The notes: generated by a model from the letters alone, not told the origin. A stretch of 64,000 bases of DNA from Peptococcaceae bacterium UBA4068 (GCA_002382665.1 DFZA01000009.1:1-64000); one strand, 5' to 3'. Positions 28,708-38,116 are shown, counted from the first letter of the stretch. Translations and numbers: made by a program.

Positions 28708-29190
28708 TTAATGATGATATGGTTCATGTCTACTGATCTTAAAAGCTCTGTATATTTGTTCAATTAATATCAGCCGCATCAGTTGATGCGGATATGTAAG
28801 GCTTCCAAATGATAAAAGCATATCTGCCTGTTTACGAATCTGATCGCTTAAACCTATGCTGCCGCCAATCGAAAAAACAATATTGCTATAACCGTTTAAT
28901 GCCAATTGATCTATTTGAGCGGATAATTGTTCGGAAGTCAGTTGCCGTCCCCGCATATCAAGCGCAATGTGATAAACGTCTTGCGGGAGTACTGCAAGAA
29001 TTCTTTGACCTTCGAGATCGCGAAGCTGTTTTAATTCCGCTTCGCTGGGATTGAGAGGCAATCTTTGATCAGGTAATTCAATAAAAGAAAGTCTTGCCAT
29101 CTGTTGCATCCGCTTGGCATATTCATCAATCCCAGCCTGCAGATATGCTTCTTTAATCTTTCCTATCGCAATAATTGTTATTTTTAACAC
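28708..29190 (-). CDS. rlmH: 23S rRNA pseudouridine-1915 N3-methyltransferase
   Basis: This 160-residue SPOUT-class methyltransferase acts on the 70S ribosome at helix 69. It shows the family end LILIEQIYRAFKISRHEPYHH and the SAM-binding FSIGGSIGLSDQIR loop. The start is GTG at 29190, directly abutting the htrA stop, with GGAGG inside the htrA 3' end. The yycJ-htrA-rlmH order matches the classical Bacillota wal locus, here without walRK in the window. Confidence 0.95.
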   Translation of the reverse strand: MLKITIIAIGKIKEAYLQAGIDEYAKRMQQMARLSFIELPDQRLPLNPSEAELKQLRDLEGQRILAVLPQDVYHIALDMRGRQLTSEQLSAQIDQLALNGYSNIVFSIGGSIGLSDQIRKQADMLLSFGSLTYPHQLMRLILIEQIYRAFKISRHEPYHH

Positions 29191-30336
29191 TTATTCCTCC
29201 GTTTGCTGGAGAACGACATTGAAACTCTGTTCTTTGTTATCCCGCATTACTGTAACTTTTACGCTGTCGCCAATCTTGTGTTTATATATGATCTCCTGCA
29301 AATCTGATGTTGTCGCTACTTTATTCTCATCAATAGCAATAATGATATCATACTGCTTAATTCCGGCTTTATCAGCAGCGCCGCCATCAATAGGTGTAAC
29401 TATTACGCCGTAATTAACCGACAAATCATTGTCATCCGCAACGCTATCATTTACTTCGCCATAAATATAGACTTCTAATACCGGACGGATAACATAACCG
29501 TGTTCAAAGAGGCTTTTAATAACATAAAGAACTGTATTGCTGGGGATAGCAAACCCCATACCTTCAAATTCGGAAGAAATAATTTTGACACTTGTGATAC
29601 CGATAACCTGACCGGCGGAATTAACTAAAGGACCGCCAGAATTGCCGGGATTGATGGCTGCATCTGTTTGGATCAGCTCAAACTGACTGCCTTCGGAAGT
29701 TGTAATCTGCCTGTTCAAGCCACTGATAATACCCATGGTTACCGAGCGGGCAAATTGCTCGCCGCCAGGATTTCCGATAACCAATGCCAGATTACCGACT
29801 GCCACTTTGTCGGAGTCACCAAATTCCGCCGCCTTTAAACCACTGGCAGGAATTTTAATTAAAGCTAAATCGCTGCGCGTGTCGGTTCCAATGACGTTTG
29901 CTTTTTCTTGATTGCCATCGGCAAGAGTAACCACAATATTTTTGGCTCCAGCTACCACATGGTTATTGGTAATAATATATCCGTCTGAGGAATAGATCAG
30001 GCCCGAACCGGACGCAGTAACTTCCTGATTACCAAAAAACCAGTTGGTGCTTTCGCTGACTGTTTCAATACAGACTACCGACTGAGCTACCTGATCAGCA
30101 ATATCGCTGATATTTGACAAATCGGCTTGCCAGTTTACACCGGTTTTATTTTCAGTAGCATTTCCACCATTACTACCTACTGCGCTACTTTGCCCATCTT
30201 GTTTATCAAACATGCCTGTAGCGCTGGCAATATACAAAGATAGTAAACCGCCGGCTATTGCCGCTACTATTAATAGTATCACAACAGTTAACCATGATGG
30301 TCGACGATAACTTGAGTACTCATTAAAGTATTTCAT
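29191..30336 (-). CDS. htrA: HtrA/DegP-like S1C serine protease with PDZ domain
   Basis: This 381-residue protein has a short cytoplasmic tail, one membrane helix (about 15-40), a linker, the protease domain and a C-terminal PDZ domain (about 285-375). The triad is H126 in TNNHVV, D156 in SDLALI and S233 in GNSGGP. It provides extracytoplasmic protein quality control. GGGGGAG precedes the ATG. It is the middle gene of the yycJ-htrA-rlmH operon, 15 bp after yycJ. Confidence 0.93.
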   Translation of the reverse strand: MKYFNEYSSYRRPSWLTVVILLIVAAIAGGLLSLYIASATGMFDKQDGQSSAVGSNGGNATENKTGVNWQADLSNISDIADQVAQSVVCIETVSESTNWFFGNQEVTASGSGLIYSSDGYIITNNHVVAGAKNIVVTLADGNQEKANVIGTDTRSDLALIKIPASGLKAAEFGDSDKVAVGNLALVIGNPGGEQFARSVTMGIISGLNRQITTSEGSQFELIQTDAAINPGNSGGPLVNSAGQVIGITSVKIISSEFEGMGFAIPSNTVLYVIKSLFEHGYVIRPVLEVYIYGEVNDSVADDNDLSVNYGVIVTPIDGGAADKAGIKQYDIIIAIDENKVATTSDLQEIIYKHKIGDSVKVTVMRDNKEQSFNVVLQQTEE

Positions 30337-30351
30337 GATATTTCTCCCCCA

Positions 30352-31125
30352 TCAAATTTGCAATAATCGATGTGGTTGTTTGGCCGGTGCAACAGACACT
30401 GTCAAATTGTTGCACCCCACTGCCTGCCGCAAACGCTGTTCAACAGCGGTGATCGCCGCGTGCGGAGTATTGTTACTCCGGCTTAGGTGAGCTAACAATA
30501 CCTCCTTGGTTCTATCACTGACAATGGCAGCGATTGCTTCCGCCGCTTGCTGATTTGATAAATGACCGCTAAGAGATTTGATACGCTGCTTGAGAAAATA
30601 TGGATAATCCCCATTCTCAAGCATATTTTGATCATAATTGGCCTCAAATATCAAGCCATCAGCGCCTATTAACAACTGCAGCATACTGTCACTGACTTTA
30701 CCTGTATCAGTAACAATACCCAATTTGCTATTATTATGGCTGATAATCATCCCTACCGGTTGCACAGCATCATGGAAAAGTTTAAAAAAATCAAAAGACA
30801 ATTCGCCTATGGTCATATCATAAGCAAATATATGACGTTGGCATTCAGGTATTTCCGCATTAAAAGGTAAATTATCCCATGTTAAGCGACTGGCAAATAT
30901 CGGAATGCCGTATTGTTTATTAATTTTGGCGGCACCATTAATATGGTCACAATGTTCATGAGTTATAAGTAGCGCTGTAATTGTTTCCAGCGACACGTCG
31001 ATTGAGGCCAATGAGCGTTTGAGATATGCAGCAGAACAACCTGCGTCGATCAAAATTCTCGTATTACCGCCACAAACATAGATACAATTTCCTGACGAAC
31101 TGCTCGCCAAAGTAGTAAATTCCAT
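30352..31125 (-). CDS. yycJ: MBL-fold hydrolase YycJ/WalJ
   Basis: This 257-residue metallo-beta-lactamase-fold protein begins MEFTTLASSSSGNCIYV and has the metal motif THEHCDHINGA, a later GIVTDTG and the histidine in LLAHLSRSNN. It is a predicted 5'-3' exonuclease or hydrolase that influences cell-wall and DNA metabolism in the WalRK locus of Bacillota. AAGGAG precedes the ATG. It is the first visible gene of the yycJ-htrA-rlmH operon. Confidence 0.92.
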   Translation of the reverse strand: MEFTTLASSSSGNCIYVCGGNTRILIDAGCSAAYLKRSLASIDVSLETITALLITHEHCDHINGAAKINKQYGIPIFASRLTWDNLPFNAEIPECQRHIFAYDMTIGELSFDFFKLFHDAVQPVGMIISHNNSKLGIVTDTGKVSDSMLQLLIGADGLIFEANYDQNMLENGDYPYFLKQRIKSLSGHLSNQQAAEAIAAIVSDRTKEVLLAHLSRSNNTPHAAITAVEQRLRQAVGCNNLTVSVAPAKQPHRLLQI

Positions 31126-31201
31126 ATTATCTACTCCTTAGTGCTATTTTACCATAATTTGTCTGGTGCTGTCATCTGATTTAGATAAATACTTAAACCA
31201 A

Positions 31202-31230
31202 TTGAATTCCAAATTAATATATGATAAAAT
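31202..31230 (+). promoter_or_regulatory. Sigma-A-like promoter for the HMA-like gene
   Basis: TTGAAT (31202-31207) and TAAAAT (31225-31230) are separated by exactly 17 bp and sit 25 bp before the start codon of the small gene. Confidence 0.55.
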
Positions 31231-31254
31231 AACTGACATGAAGGAGGGTTGAAT

Positions 31255-31497
31255 ATGTGCGAACATTGTGGTTGCTCTTCGGATAGTAATCATTCTCACC
31301 TGATCATTCCTATAAAAGGCATGAAAAGTGAGAATTGCGAATCCAGGATAGAAACAGCTTTAAATAACTTACAAGGCGTATTGCATGCCCATGCCGATTC
31401 ACACAAAGGAGAAGTATCTATTGCTCTTGATAAAGGCGGAGATCTTTGTGATGTAAAAAATACGCTTAATAGCCTTGGTTTCAGTGATTTATATTAA
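31255..31497 (+). CDS. HMA-like small protein with altered metal motif
   Basis: This 80-residue protein has a Cys/His-rich head (MCEHCGCSSDSNHSH) followed by an HMA-type ferredoxin fold (about 17-80). The canonical metal loop GMxCxxC reads GMKSENC, so the first cysteine is a serine. Copper-chaperone proteins of this size pass Cu(I) between partners. Metal binding here may instead use the N-terminal cysteines. The ATG at 31255 has AAGGAGGG upstream. It is monocistronic, between a promoter and a bidirectional terminator. Confidence 0.7.
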   Translation: MCEHCGCSSDSNHSHLIIPIKGMKSENCESRIETALNNLQGVLHAHADSHKGEVSIALDKGGDLCDVKNTLNSLGFSDLY

Positions 31498-31522
31498 CAT
31501 TAAAATTTAGTATTTGAGAAAA

Positions 31523-31554
31523 AAACAGGCGCTCATTTGAGCGCCTGTTTTTTT
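31523..31554. terminator. Bidirectional terminator
   Basis: AAACAGGCGCTC and GAGCGCCTGTTT form a 12-bp stem with A/T runs on both sides. It separates the convergent HMA-like and ktrA genes. Confidence 0.9.
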
Positions 31555-31558
31555 GTAA

Positions 31559-32203
31559 CTATTTAACCAGTTTTCGCATATCGTCATTATGACTCATAAT
31601 AATTAATGTTTCCGTTGGTGTAAAAATGTGCTCGGGCTTCGGCAAAGGATTGATTTGACCATGTTCTTTTGTTGCCAGAATACTGACATGATATTTGGTT
31701 CTTACCGCTTTTTGTAATATGCTTTTACCGTACCATGACGGCGGCGTAGCAATTTCATAGATGGAATAATCATCAGAAAGCTCAACATAATCGAAAATAT
31801 TGTCTGTGCCGTATTTTGCCGCCATCCTTTCCGCCATTTCTTTTTCCGCATATACTACTTCGTCGGCGCCATTACGCAACAAAAATTTGGCTTGTACATC
31901 ACGGCAGGCACGTGACACAACAAATTTCGCTCCCATATCTTTTAACAAGGCGGTTGCCTCTAAGGAACTTTGAAAATCATTGCCAATCGCCACAATACAA
32001 ATATCAAAGTTGCGAACACCTAACGACGAAATAAAAGCTTCATTGGTAGCGTTCCCTATCTGAGCATTTGTTACATAACTTAAGGCGTCGTTAACTATCT
32101 GTTCATCAATGTCTATAACCATTACTTCATTGTCGCGCAGATAAAACTGGCGTGCCAAATGTCGCCCGAAACGTCCTAGTCCAACTATTAATACCGACTT
32201 CAT
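31559..32203 (-). CDS. ktrA: Potassium channel regulatory subunit KtrA/TrkA type
   Basis: This 214-residue cytoplasmic protein has an RCK_N Rossmann domain (GLGRFGRHLA at 8-17, acidic VIDID) and an RCK_C domain (about 135-214). It assembles as a ring that gates the KtrB channel in response to ATP/ADP, and in many Bacillota to cyclic di-AMP bound by RCK_C. GGAGG precedes the ATG. It lies 33 bp downstream of ktrB on the same strand. Confidence 0.92.
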   Translation of the reverse strand: MKSVLIVGLGRFGRHLARQFYLRDNEVMVIDIDEQIVNDALSYVTNAQIGNATNEAFISSLGVRNFDICIVAIGNDFQSSLEATALLKDMGAKFVVSRACRDVQAKFLLRNGADEVVYAEKEMAERMAAKYGTDNIFDYVELSDDYSIYEIATPPSWYGKSILQKAVRTKYHVSILATKEHGQINPLPKPEHIFTPTETLIIMSHNDDMRKLVK

Positions 32204-32236
32204 AATATACCTCCAAAGAGTTAACTCTGACTATTT

Positions 32237-33589
32237 TTATCCAACCTTAATATTCTCTACCGGCATCTTAGATGAAACCAACGTATTATGAGTTACGGCA
32301 AGGAGTATTGCCAAACAGCCAACTCTGCCAACATACATTAATAAAATTAAAATTATCTGCGAGGCCGAACAAAGCTGCGCTGTGATTCCCAAGGATAATC
32401 CAACCGTACCGATTGCCGAAGCAGCTTCAAACATTACTTCTGTTAAAGGCAAGCTTTCTATACTGCATATTGACAGCGTAGCGCTGAATATAGCCAACAG
32501 ATATACAATTACTATGCAACATACCCGACGCAATACCGCATCGTCAATTCTGCGTCCCATGCAATATATATGTTTTCTTTGCTTTATTTCGGAACGCATG
32601 CAAAGCAACAATACCGCAAATGTTGAAGTTTTAATACCGCCTGCCGTAGAACCGGACGATCCGCCGATAACCATCAATATAATGATAAGCAAAATACTGC
32701 TCGAGGAAAGAGCCGTTAAATTTATAGAATTAAACCCGGCCGTACGCGGTACGATAGACTGAAAAGCCGCCCACAGCAGATTATCTCCTACAGATTTGCC
32801 TTCTGAAACATCACCGCCTATTTCAAATACCAAAAATAAAACGATGCCGCCGACAATTAATACTGCGGTTGTTAATATAACAATTTTGCTGTGCAAAGTC
32901 ATTTTTTTGAGATGATACCCATGATGGAAAACATCCGCCCAAACCAGAAAACCAATACCGCCAATCACTATCAGCACCATTAAAACAACATTGACCAGTA
33001 CGTCTTCGGCATAACCGCAAAAAGAAATAAACGGAGAAAAATAACCCATTAAATCAAATCCGGCGTTACAAAATGCAGAAACGGCATGAAAGATCGCAAA
33101 ATATATGCCTTGTGCCGCTCCCATTTGCGGAATAAAACGAATTGACAATAAAGCAGCACCAGCCGCTTCAATAATAATACTGCCCAGTAATATAAATCGT
33201 GTCATTCTGACAATGCCACCTAACTGAGGCACGTTCAGTGAATCCTGAATAAGTCCCCGCTGACGTAATCCGATACGTTTATCGGTAAAAGTCAACGCAC
33301 CAATTGCAAATGTCATAAATCCTATGCCACCCATTTGAATCAGACACAATATCACCAACTGGCCAAACAGCGACCAGTAGCTATAAGTATCAACAACGAC
33401 CAAGCCAGTAACACAGGTTGCGGATGTTGCTGTGAATAAAGCTGTTACAAACGGAGTTATTTCTGATGACTTACTGGCAATCGGCAGCATTAATAAAGCG
33501 GAACCGAACAAAATAATCAAAATATAGCCCATTGCAAGTGTCTTCATTGTATTAGGTTGAGATTTATGCTGCAGTGTATTAGTTACCAT
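32237..33589 (-). CDS. ktrB: Potassium uptake membrane subunit KtrB/TrkH type
   Basis: This 450-residue protein has the four M1-P-M2 repeats of Ktr/Trk channels. The four filter segments are recognisable: TSATCVTGL, SAFCNAGF, PRTAGFNS and SAIGTVGLS. With KtrA it forms a K+ uptake system. The start ATG at 33589 has only a weak G-rich ribosome site. M15 (MKTLAMG) is an alternative start. No ydaO-type riboswitch is visible upstream. Confidence 0.92.
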   Translation of the reverse strand: MVTNTLQHKSQPNTMKTLAMGYILIILFGSALLMLPIASKSSEITPFVTALFTATSATCVTGLVVVDTYSYWSLFGQLVILCLIQMGGIGFMTFAIGALTFTDKRIGLRQRGLIQDSLNVPQLGGIVRMTRFILLGSIIIEAAGAALLSIRFIPQMGAAQGIYFAIFHAVSAFCNAGFDLMGYFSPFISFCGYAEDVLVNVVLMVLIVIGGIGFLVWADVFHHGYHLKKMTLHSKIVILTTAVLIVGGIVLFLVFEIGGDVSEGKSVGDNLLWAAFQSIVPRTAGFNSINLTALSSSSILLIIILMVIGGSSGSTAGGIKTSTFAVLLLCMRSEIKQRKHIYCMGRRIDDAVLRRVCCIVIVYLLAIFSATLSICSIESLPLTEVMFEAASAIGTVGLSLGITAQLCSASQIILILLMYVGRVGCLAILLAVTHNTLVSSKMPVENIKVG

Positions 33590-33673
33590 TAGTTAAAGCC
33601 CCCCAAATGCAGACATAATTATATCTCGTTTAATTTTAATAAGCAATATTAAAATTATAGATGATAAATAAAA

Positions 33674-33699
33674 CAGATGGCCAATATATGACCATCTGC
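33674..33699 (-). terminator. Terminator of the M23 peptidase gene
   Basis: On the minus strand CAGATGGTC and GGCCATCTG pair (one G-T) around a short loop and are followed by TTTTATTT. It lies just past the stop at 33721. Confidence 0.75.
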
Positions 33700-33720
33700 A
33701 ATAATCAATTCAAATCTAAA

Positions 33721-35166
33721 TTAATCCAAGTAATTCAATGGGTTATAAGCATCATCGTTAATCCGCACCTCAAAGTGGAGATGGGACCCTGTAGTTCTAC
33801 CGGTTACGCCAACTGAACCTATTGAATCGCCTCTTTGAACTTCGTCGCCAACACTGACATAATATTTGCTTAGATGAGCATACCAAGTTGCCAAACCGCC
33901 GCCGTGATCGATTTTGATAAGATTACCATAATTGCCGTCATATTGCGCAAAGATAACTGTGCCGCTTTCCGCCGCAACTACCGTATCTCCGACCTCACCG
34001 TCAATATCAATACCGGTATGATATCCTAATGAACGAGCGCCAAATCGAGAAGTAATATTACCTGCCAAAGGCCAGCCAAGTATGCCGCTGCTACTGTTGC
34101 CACGCGAGGCAACTACAATTTTCACACCGCGTTCAACGACTTGATCTACAGGTTTTTCTAGTGTCTTGCCGCTCAAACGCGTTGAACTAACCACGACACC
34201 ATTGGTTTCAAGTACTTTTGATGTGACTTCCTCTTTACCGTTAACCCCTTTGGTAACAACATTTTCCGTACCGCGGGCTAATTTAGCGTTATCAATGGTT
34301 TCGGTTTTGTATGCCAAATCTTTGTTCTCAACAACCTCTTTGGCAACCTGGACACTGATCAGCGGATCAAAATTTGTTAGGACAACAGCAGTCCCCAGAG
34401 GCAGTTCGCCGCTGGTCAAGGCCGGATTCAATTTACTTAGCTGAGCTGCTTCAATCTTATTGGCGTCAGCAACATCGGCTAGAGTACAACCGGAATCAGC
34501 TACATGATAATAATGGTTTCCTGCACTTCCATACATCAACATATTTACCGCGCTGTTTTCATCAAGCACTTTATCTAACGCAACTTGTGTCGTCGAAACA
34601 GCGATTTTTTCCAATACATTTACAGAGATTAAACTCTTTCCCGCATCGGCAGAGTAATAATCTTTCACCTTGGCAACGGCATTACGGGCAGTATCTTCAT
34701 CGGCAACATACATCGATATTTTTCCGTCAATATAAACTCCAACCGCATCCGCCATGATATTCATTTTTCCGTCCAAGGCTTTGGCTGCGTCCGCTGTACT
34801 GGCATAAACAACGCCGTCTGCTGAAATCTTATCGATTTGCACATGATCATCATACGACAACTTCATACCGGTTTTATCACTGAGCTGATTAATATAATTA
34901 TCAATTGCGCTTTGGGCTTCCCCTTCACTGGCCATAGTCGCAATCTCATCACCGTTGACAGTTAATACATAAGCATAAGTATTGGCACCGACCAGGTTAA
35001 ATCCTCCAAAAATCAAAAAGGCGACGCAAAGTAAAACCACGGCGGTTGATACAATGCGCTGCACCTTTTTTTTACGATTGATAGTACCTTTATCTATCTG
35101 AAATCTATCGACGTATTTTATGTATTTAGCATCTTTTAGATCGTGTTTCTTTTGACTAGCTGTCAC
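33721..35166 (-). CDS. Membrane-anchored G5/M23 cell-wall endopeptidase
   Basis: This 481-residue protein has a cytoplasmic tail, one membrane helix (about 36-58), a long extracellular region, a degenerate LysM-like segment (about 215-262), a G5 domain (about 265-345) and a C-terminal LytM/M23 domain (about 365-480). Zinc ligands are visible in HTGID and HLHFE. It probably cleaves peptidoglycan cross-bridges, or activates amidases if the site is inactive. The start is GTG at 35166 with AAGGAATGG upstream. It is monocistronic. Confidence 0.88.
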   Translation of the reverse strand: MTASQKKHDLKDAKYIKYVDRFQIDKGTINRKKKVQRIVSTAVVLLCVAFLIFGGFNLVGANTYAYVLTVNGDEIATMASEGEAQSAIDNYINQLSDKTGMKLSYDDHVQIDKISADGVVYASTADAAKALDGKMNIMADAVGVYIDGKISMYVADEDTARNAVAKVKDYYSADAGKSLISVNVLEKIAVSTTQVALDKVLDENSAVNMLMYGSAGNHYYHVADSGCTLADVADANKIEAAQLSKLNPALTSGELPLGTAVVLTNFDPLISVQVAKEVVENKDLAYKTETIDNAKLARGTENVVTKGVNGKEEVTSKVLETNGVVVSSTRLSGKTLEKPVDQVVERGVKIVVASRGNSSSGILGWPLAGNITSRFGARSLGYHTGIDIDGEVGDTVVAAESGTVIFAQYDGNYGNLIKIDHGGGLATWYAHLSKYYVSVGDEVQRGDSIGSVGVTGRTTGSHLHFEVRINDDAYNPLNYLD

Positions 35167-35350
35167 CGAACCATTCCTTTTTTGTTTATTTCGGGAGCGC
35201 CTCCTAATATATAATATTTTTCAAAAAACTAAAAGGACACCCATTTATAGGCGATTATAACACATTATCAATAGGAATTCAATAGCAAAGTTGGGAAATA
35301 ATAGGTAATGCATTAATAAATACCATTATCAATAATATATAGATATTTTA

Positions 35351-37663
35351 CTAAGAAATTTTATGGTTTATAATAAATAACTCTTCAAAATCAGTAGCAG
35401 GAACCGGCCTACCAAGCCAATATCCCTGTGCCTGGCGGCATTTCAATTTCTTCAATATACTAAGTTGTTCCTGATTTTCCACACCCTCTGCAATCGCCGA
35501 GATACCCATTGCATCAGCCATTGATATTAAAGCTTTTACTACCTGAATACCATTGGTATTAGTTTCTGACAGTTGATCTATAAGCGATTTATCAATTCTT
35601 ATGCGATCAAACGGAATTTCGTTTAAATTTTCTAATGTACGGTATCCCGCTCCAAAATCGTCAACTGATACTGAGACATATAACCCCTTTAATACTTCGA
35701 ATATATTATTTGCTTTATTCTCGCTTTCAAGAAAAATAGGATCGGAAATTTCTGCATCAATCCATGTTGATTTGAAGTTCTCGTTATTAATTAGATTTTT
35801 CATAGTATTGACAAATTCATCTTCATGTAACTGCTTGGGAGAAATTTTTATACCCATTTTGAGATCAATCGAATAGCGAGTATTCCACTCAATTATCTTT
35901 CTTGCTGCTTCATTCAGCATCCATTTGCCAATTCTTATAATATAATCGATCTCTTCTGCAACCGTAATAAATTCTTTATGTGGAATATAACCGTGTTCAG
36001 CGCTTCTCCAGCAAAGCAAAGCCTCCGCACCAATCAGTTTATTTGTAATCAGGTTGTATTGAGGTTGATAAAACAATTCAAGATCTTTTTCCAGATTTGC
36101 CTTTCTCAGCATAACCTCAATTTCATTTTTTCTGCCAATACTTTCGACAAAAAACGGGTCATAAAATACATATTTGTTATAACCCTGGGACTTAGCTCGA
36201 TACATTGCAATATCGGCATTCCTCATAAGAGCGCCCCTATTGTCGGCATCAGTAGGATAAAATGCTATACCAAGACTTATTGTTATTTGAATTCTATTAT
36301 CATCAATCAAAATTTGGTTATTGCATATTTCAATAATTTTCTCCGCAAATTCCACAATATTTTGCCGTGTATAGTTGCCCCATATAAACACGGCAAATTC
36401 GTCTCCCCCAAGTCTTGCCAGTACTGCGCTATCATTGACACACTCCAGCATTCTCGTGGATATTTCGATCAAAACCTTATCTCCGATATCATGTCCCAAA
36501 GTATCATTGATTGTTTTAAAACGATCTATATCAATAAATAATACAGCTAATGTCTGGTGCTTAGGTAACTTTTCTATCGTATCTTCAAGTGATTTAATAA
36601 AAAAGCGTCTGTTATTTAATTTTGTAACAGTATCATGGTTCGCCATAAAGATAAGCTCACCATATTGTTCCTCAACGCGTTTCTCCAGAATATTGTTCAG
36701 TTCCAATTCTTTGCGATATAGTTGGTCTTTCTCTGCGGCTACCTGTACCTGAACTGTTAATATTCTATACATGATTATCGCTACCAGAAAATGTATGATA
36801 TCCTTATATACAAACCCCTCGCTTAGAAGTGCAACCAAAGGAAAAAGAAAAAATATTAGCCACCTTTTGCCTATACCCAGTTCTTTTTTAATACTGATTT
36901 GATTAACAGGATCCACCAAAGATCTCCATAATCCTCCGAGCGAAATTATAATAAGTGATGTTGCATATATAACATCCAAAAAAGAGTAAGGAATATACAT
37001 ACTATGAGCAAAGAAATAATAATAGAATAAATCTGTCACTGTAAACGCCAAAATGCCACAATCATAAATCAACATAAAAACCGGTATTTTATTGTTTCTT
37101 ATAGAATATAGAGTTATCGACGTACCAATTATAATAATAAAATCAAGAACAATACAGATAGCAGAGTTAAACCCAGTCTGCCAAAAAAGATTAATCCAGG
37201 CATGATCTTTTTGTAAAAACACAATCCAGACAAGCATGACGCTTAAAATCGTTATTATAAACGTGTCAAGTAAATGTTGAACAGATTTCCATTTTTTAAA
37301 TAAAAAAATCACGAATAACAACACAGCAATATATAGAAAAACGCTTGTAAATGAGTAAATAGAATTAATTAAAACACTATTTTGGGGATTGCCGCCGGAA
37401 ACCAAAGTTAATAGGCTCAGTAAATCCGCAAAAAACCACGAAAAGCATGATAACGCCAAAAATGGTATAGCCCGGCCTGTAGAATTTTTACTTTTTGATA
37501 TGTAATAAGCATAAATTAGTATTGCAGTCGCAGTAGCAGTAATTAGCATAGATAGGACATTACCTAAAATCTCCATTTTTAATATTGCTGCGATAATAAA
37601 AAATAGTACAAGGATTGCGCTAACTAATGCAAATAATAGGAATATTTTTTTTTGCTTTGTCAT
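35351..37663 (-). CDS. Membrane GGDEF-EAL protein with altered EAL site
   Basis: This 770-residue protein has about eight to ten membrane helices (residues 8-310), a short coiled coil, a GGDEF domain with intact GGDEF at 419-423, and a C-terminal EAL domain. The GGDEF part should make cyclic di-GMP, and no RxxD inhibitory site precedes the motif. In the EAL domain the EAL motif, DDFGAGY and AEGVE are kept. However the conserved Asn of the NLS-type motif is Lys (GIKIS) and the KID lysine is Arg (RIRID), so hydrolysis is doubtful. GGAGAGG precedes the ATG. It is the last host gene before the prophage end. Confidence 0.88.
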   Translation of the reverse strand: MTKQKKIFLLFALVSAILVLFFIIAAILKMEILGNVLSMLITATATAILIYAYYISKSKNSTGRAIPFLALSCFSWFFADLLSLLTLVSGGNPQNSVLINSIYSFTSVFLYIAVLLFVIFLFKKWKSVQHLLDTFIITILSVMLVWIVFLQKDHAWINLFWQTGFNSAICIVLDFIIIIGTSITLYSIRNNKIPVFMLIYDCGILAFTVTDLFYYYFFAHSMYIPYSFLDVIYATSLIIISLGGLWRSLVDPVNQISIKKELGIGKRWLIFFLFPLVALLSEGFVYKDIIHFLVAIIMYRILTVQVQVAAEKDQLYRKELELNNILEKRVEEQYGELIFMANHDTVTKLNNRRFFIKSLEDTIEKLPKHQTLAVLFIDIDRFKTINDTLGHDIGDKVLIEISTRMLECVNDSAVLARLGGDEFAVFIWGNYTRQNIVEFAEKIIEICNNQILIDDNRIQITISLGIAFYPTDADNRGALMRNADIAMYRAKSQGYNKYVFYDPFFVESIGRKNEIEVMLRKANLEKDLELFYQPQYNLITNKLIGAEALLCWRSAEHGYIPHKEFITVAEEIDYIIRIGKWMLNEAARKIIEWNTRYSIDLKMGIKISPKQLHEDEFVNTMKNLINNENFKSTWIDAEISDPIFLESENKANNIFEVLKGLYVSVSVDDFGAGYRTLENLNEIPFDRIRIDKSLIDQLSETNTNGIQVVKALISMADAMGISAIAEGVENQEQLSILKKLKCRQAQGYWLGRPVPATDFEELFIINHKIS

Positions 37664-37816
37664 TTTACCTCTCCTATCGACCTAATAATAAATATATATC
37701 GAAATTAATTTAAAATAATTGAATAATTCTTGTGAGCTTAAGTATAAACGAACTTAGGCCAATAGCAACCATTTTCATCAATTTCTAAGCCTCTTAATTA
37801 AATAAACGAAAGCCAA

Positions 37817-37854
37817 TAAAAAAATCCCCCTGCTAGAGAACATCTAACAGGGGG
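37817..37854 (-). terminator. Terminator of the tRNA-Gly locus
   Basis: CCCCCTG (37826-37832) and CAGGGGG (37848-37854) pair; on the minus strand the stem is followed by ATTTTTTT. It lies six bases past the CCA end of the tRNA-Gly fragment. This marks the low-coordinate side as the original 3' flank of the host tRNA gene. Confidence 0.85.
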
Positions 37855-37860
37855 CAAATA

Positions 37861-37909
37861 TGGAGCGGGTGATGGGAATCGAACCCACATAACTGGCTTG
37901 GGAAGCCAG
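37861..37909 (-). other. tRNA-Gly(CCC) 3' half; prophage attachment site
   Basis: Read on the minus strand this is a perfect anticodon arm (CTGGC-TTCCCAA-GCCAG, anticodon CCC), a T-arm GTGGG-TTCGATT-CCCAT, and an acceptor 3' strand ending in CTCCA. The sequence 5' of the anticodon arm cannot pair with the acceptor strand and does not form a D-arm, so the gene is only a 3' half. Tyrosine integrases commonly recombine in the anticodon arm or 3' end of tRNA genes. The intact tRNA should be rebuilt at the other prophage end. Confidence 0.85.
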
Positions 37910-37970
37910 ATTATCTTACACTGTAGCAGGTGCTTTAATTAAAATTAGTCCAATAGTAGACCAATGAAAA

Positions 37971-37997
37971 TAAAAATGCCTCCCCACCCGAAGGCAG
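37971..37997 (-). terminator. Terminator at the end of the prophage late operon
   Basis: On the minus strand TGCCT and AGGCA pair around TCGGGTGGGG and are followed by TTTTTATTTT. It lies about 120 bp beyond the endolysin stop and would stop late transcripts before the host tRNA locus. Confidence 0.7.
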
Positions 37998-38008
37998 AGA
38001 GGCTCAAA

Positions 38009-38038
38009 AAGTTGACATAAACTTAGGTAAAGTTGACA
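38009..38038. repeat. Two AAGTTGACA direct repeats near the attachment site
   Basis: AAGTTGACA occurs at 38009-38017 and 38030-38038, exactly 21 bp apart (two helical turns) and about 100 bp from the core. Spaced direct repeats of this kind are typical integrase arm-binding sites. This assignment is inference. Confidence 0.35.
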
Positions 38039-38116
38039 AAAAATCATTATTAAAGAAAATGCCATAATATTTTAATAACGGTTAAATCTGAGTGGCTTAA
38101 TTAAACTATTGTTTAA

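Noticed and set aside
31126..37663. ydaO-type cyclic di-AMP riboswitch upstream of KtrAB
   Set aside because: The leader before ktrB is only about 130 bp and shows none of the expected conserved stems.
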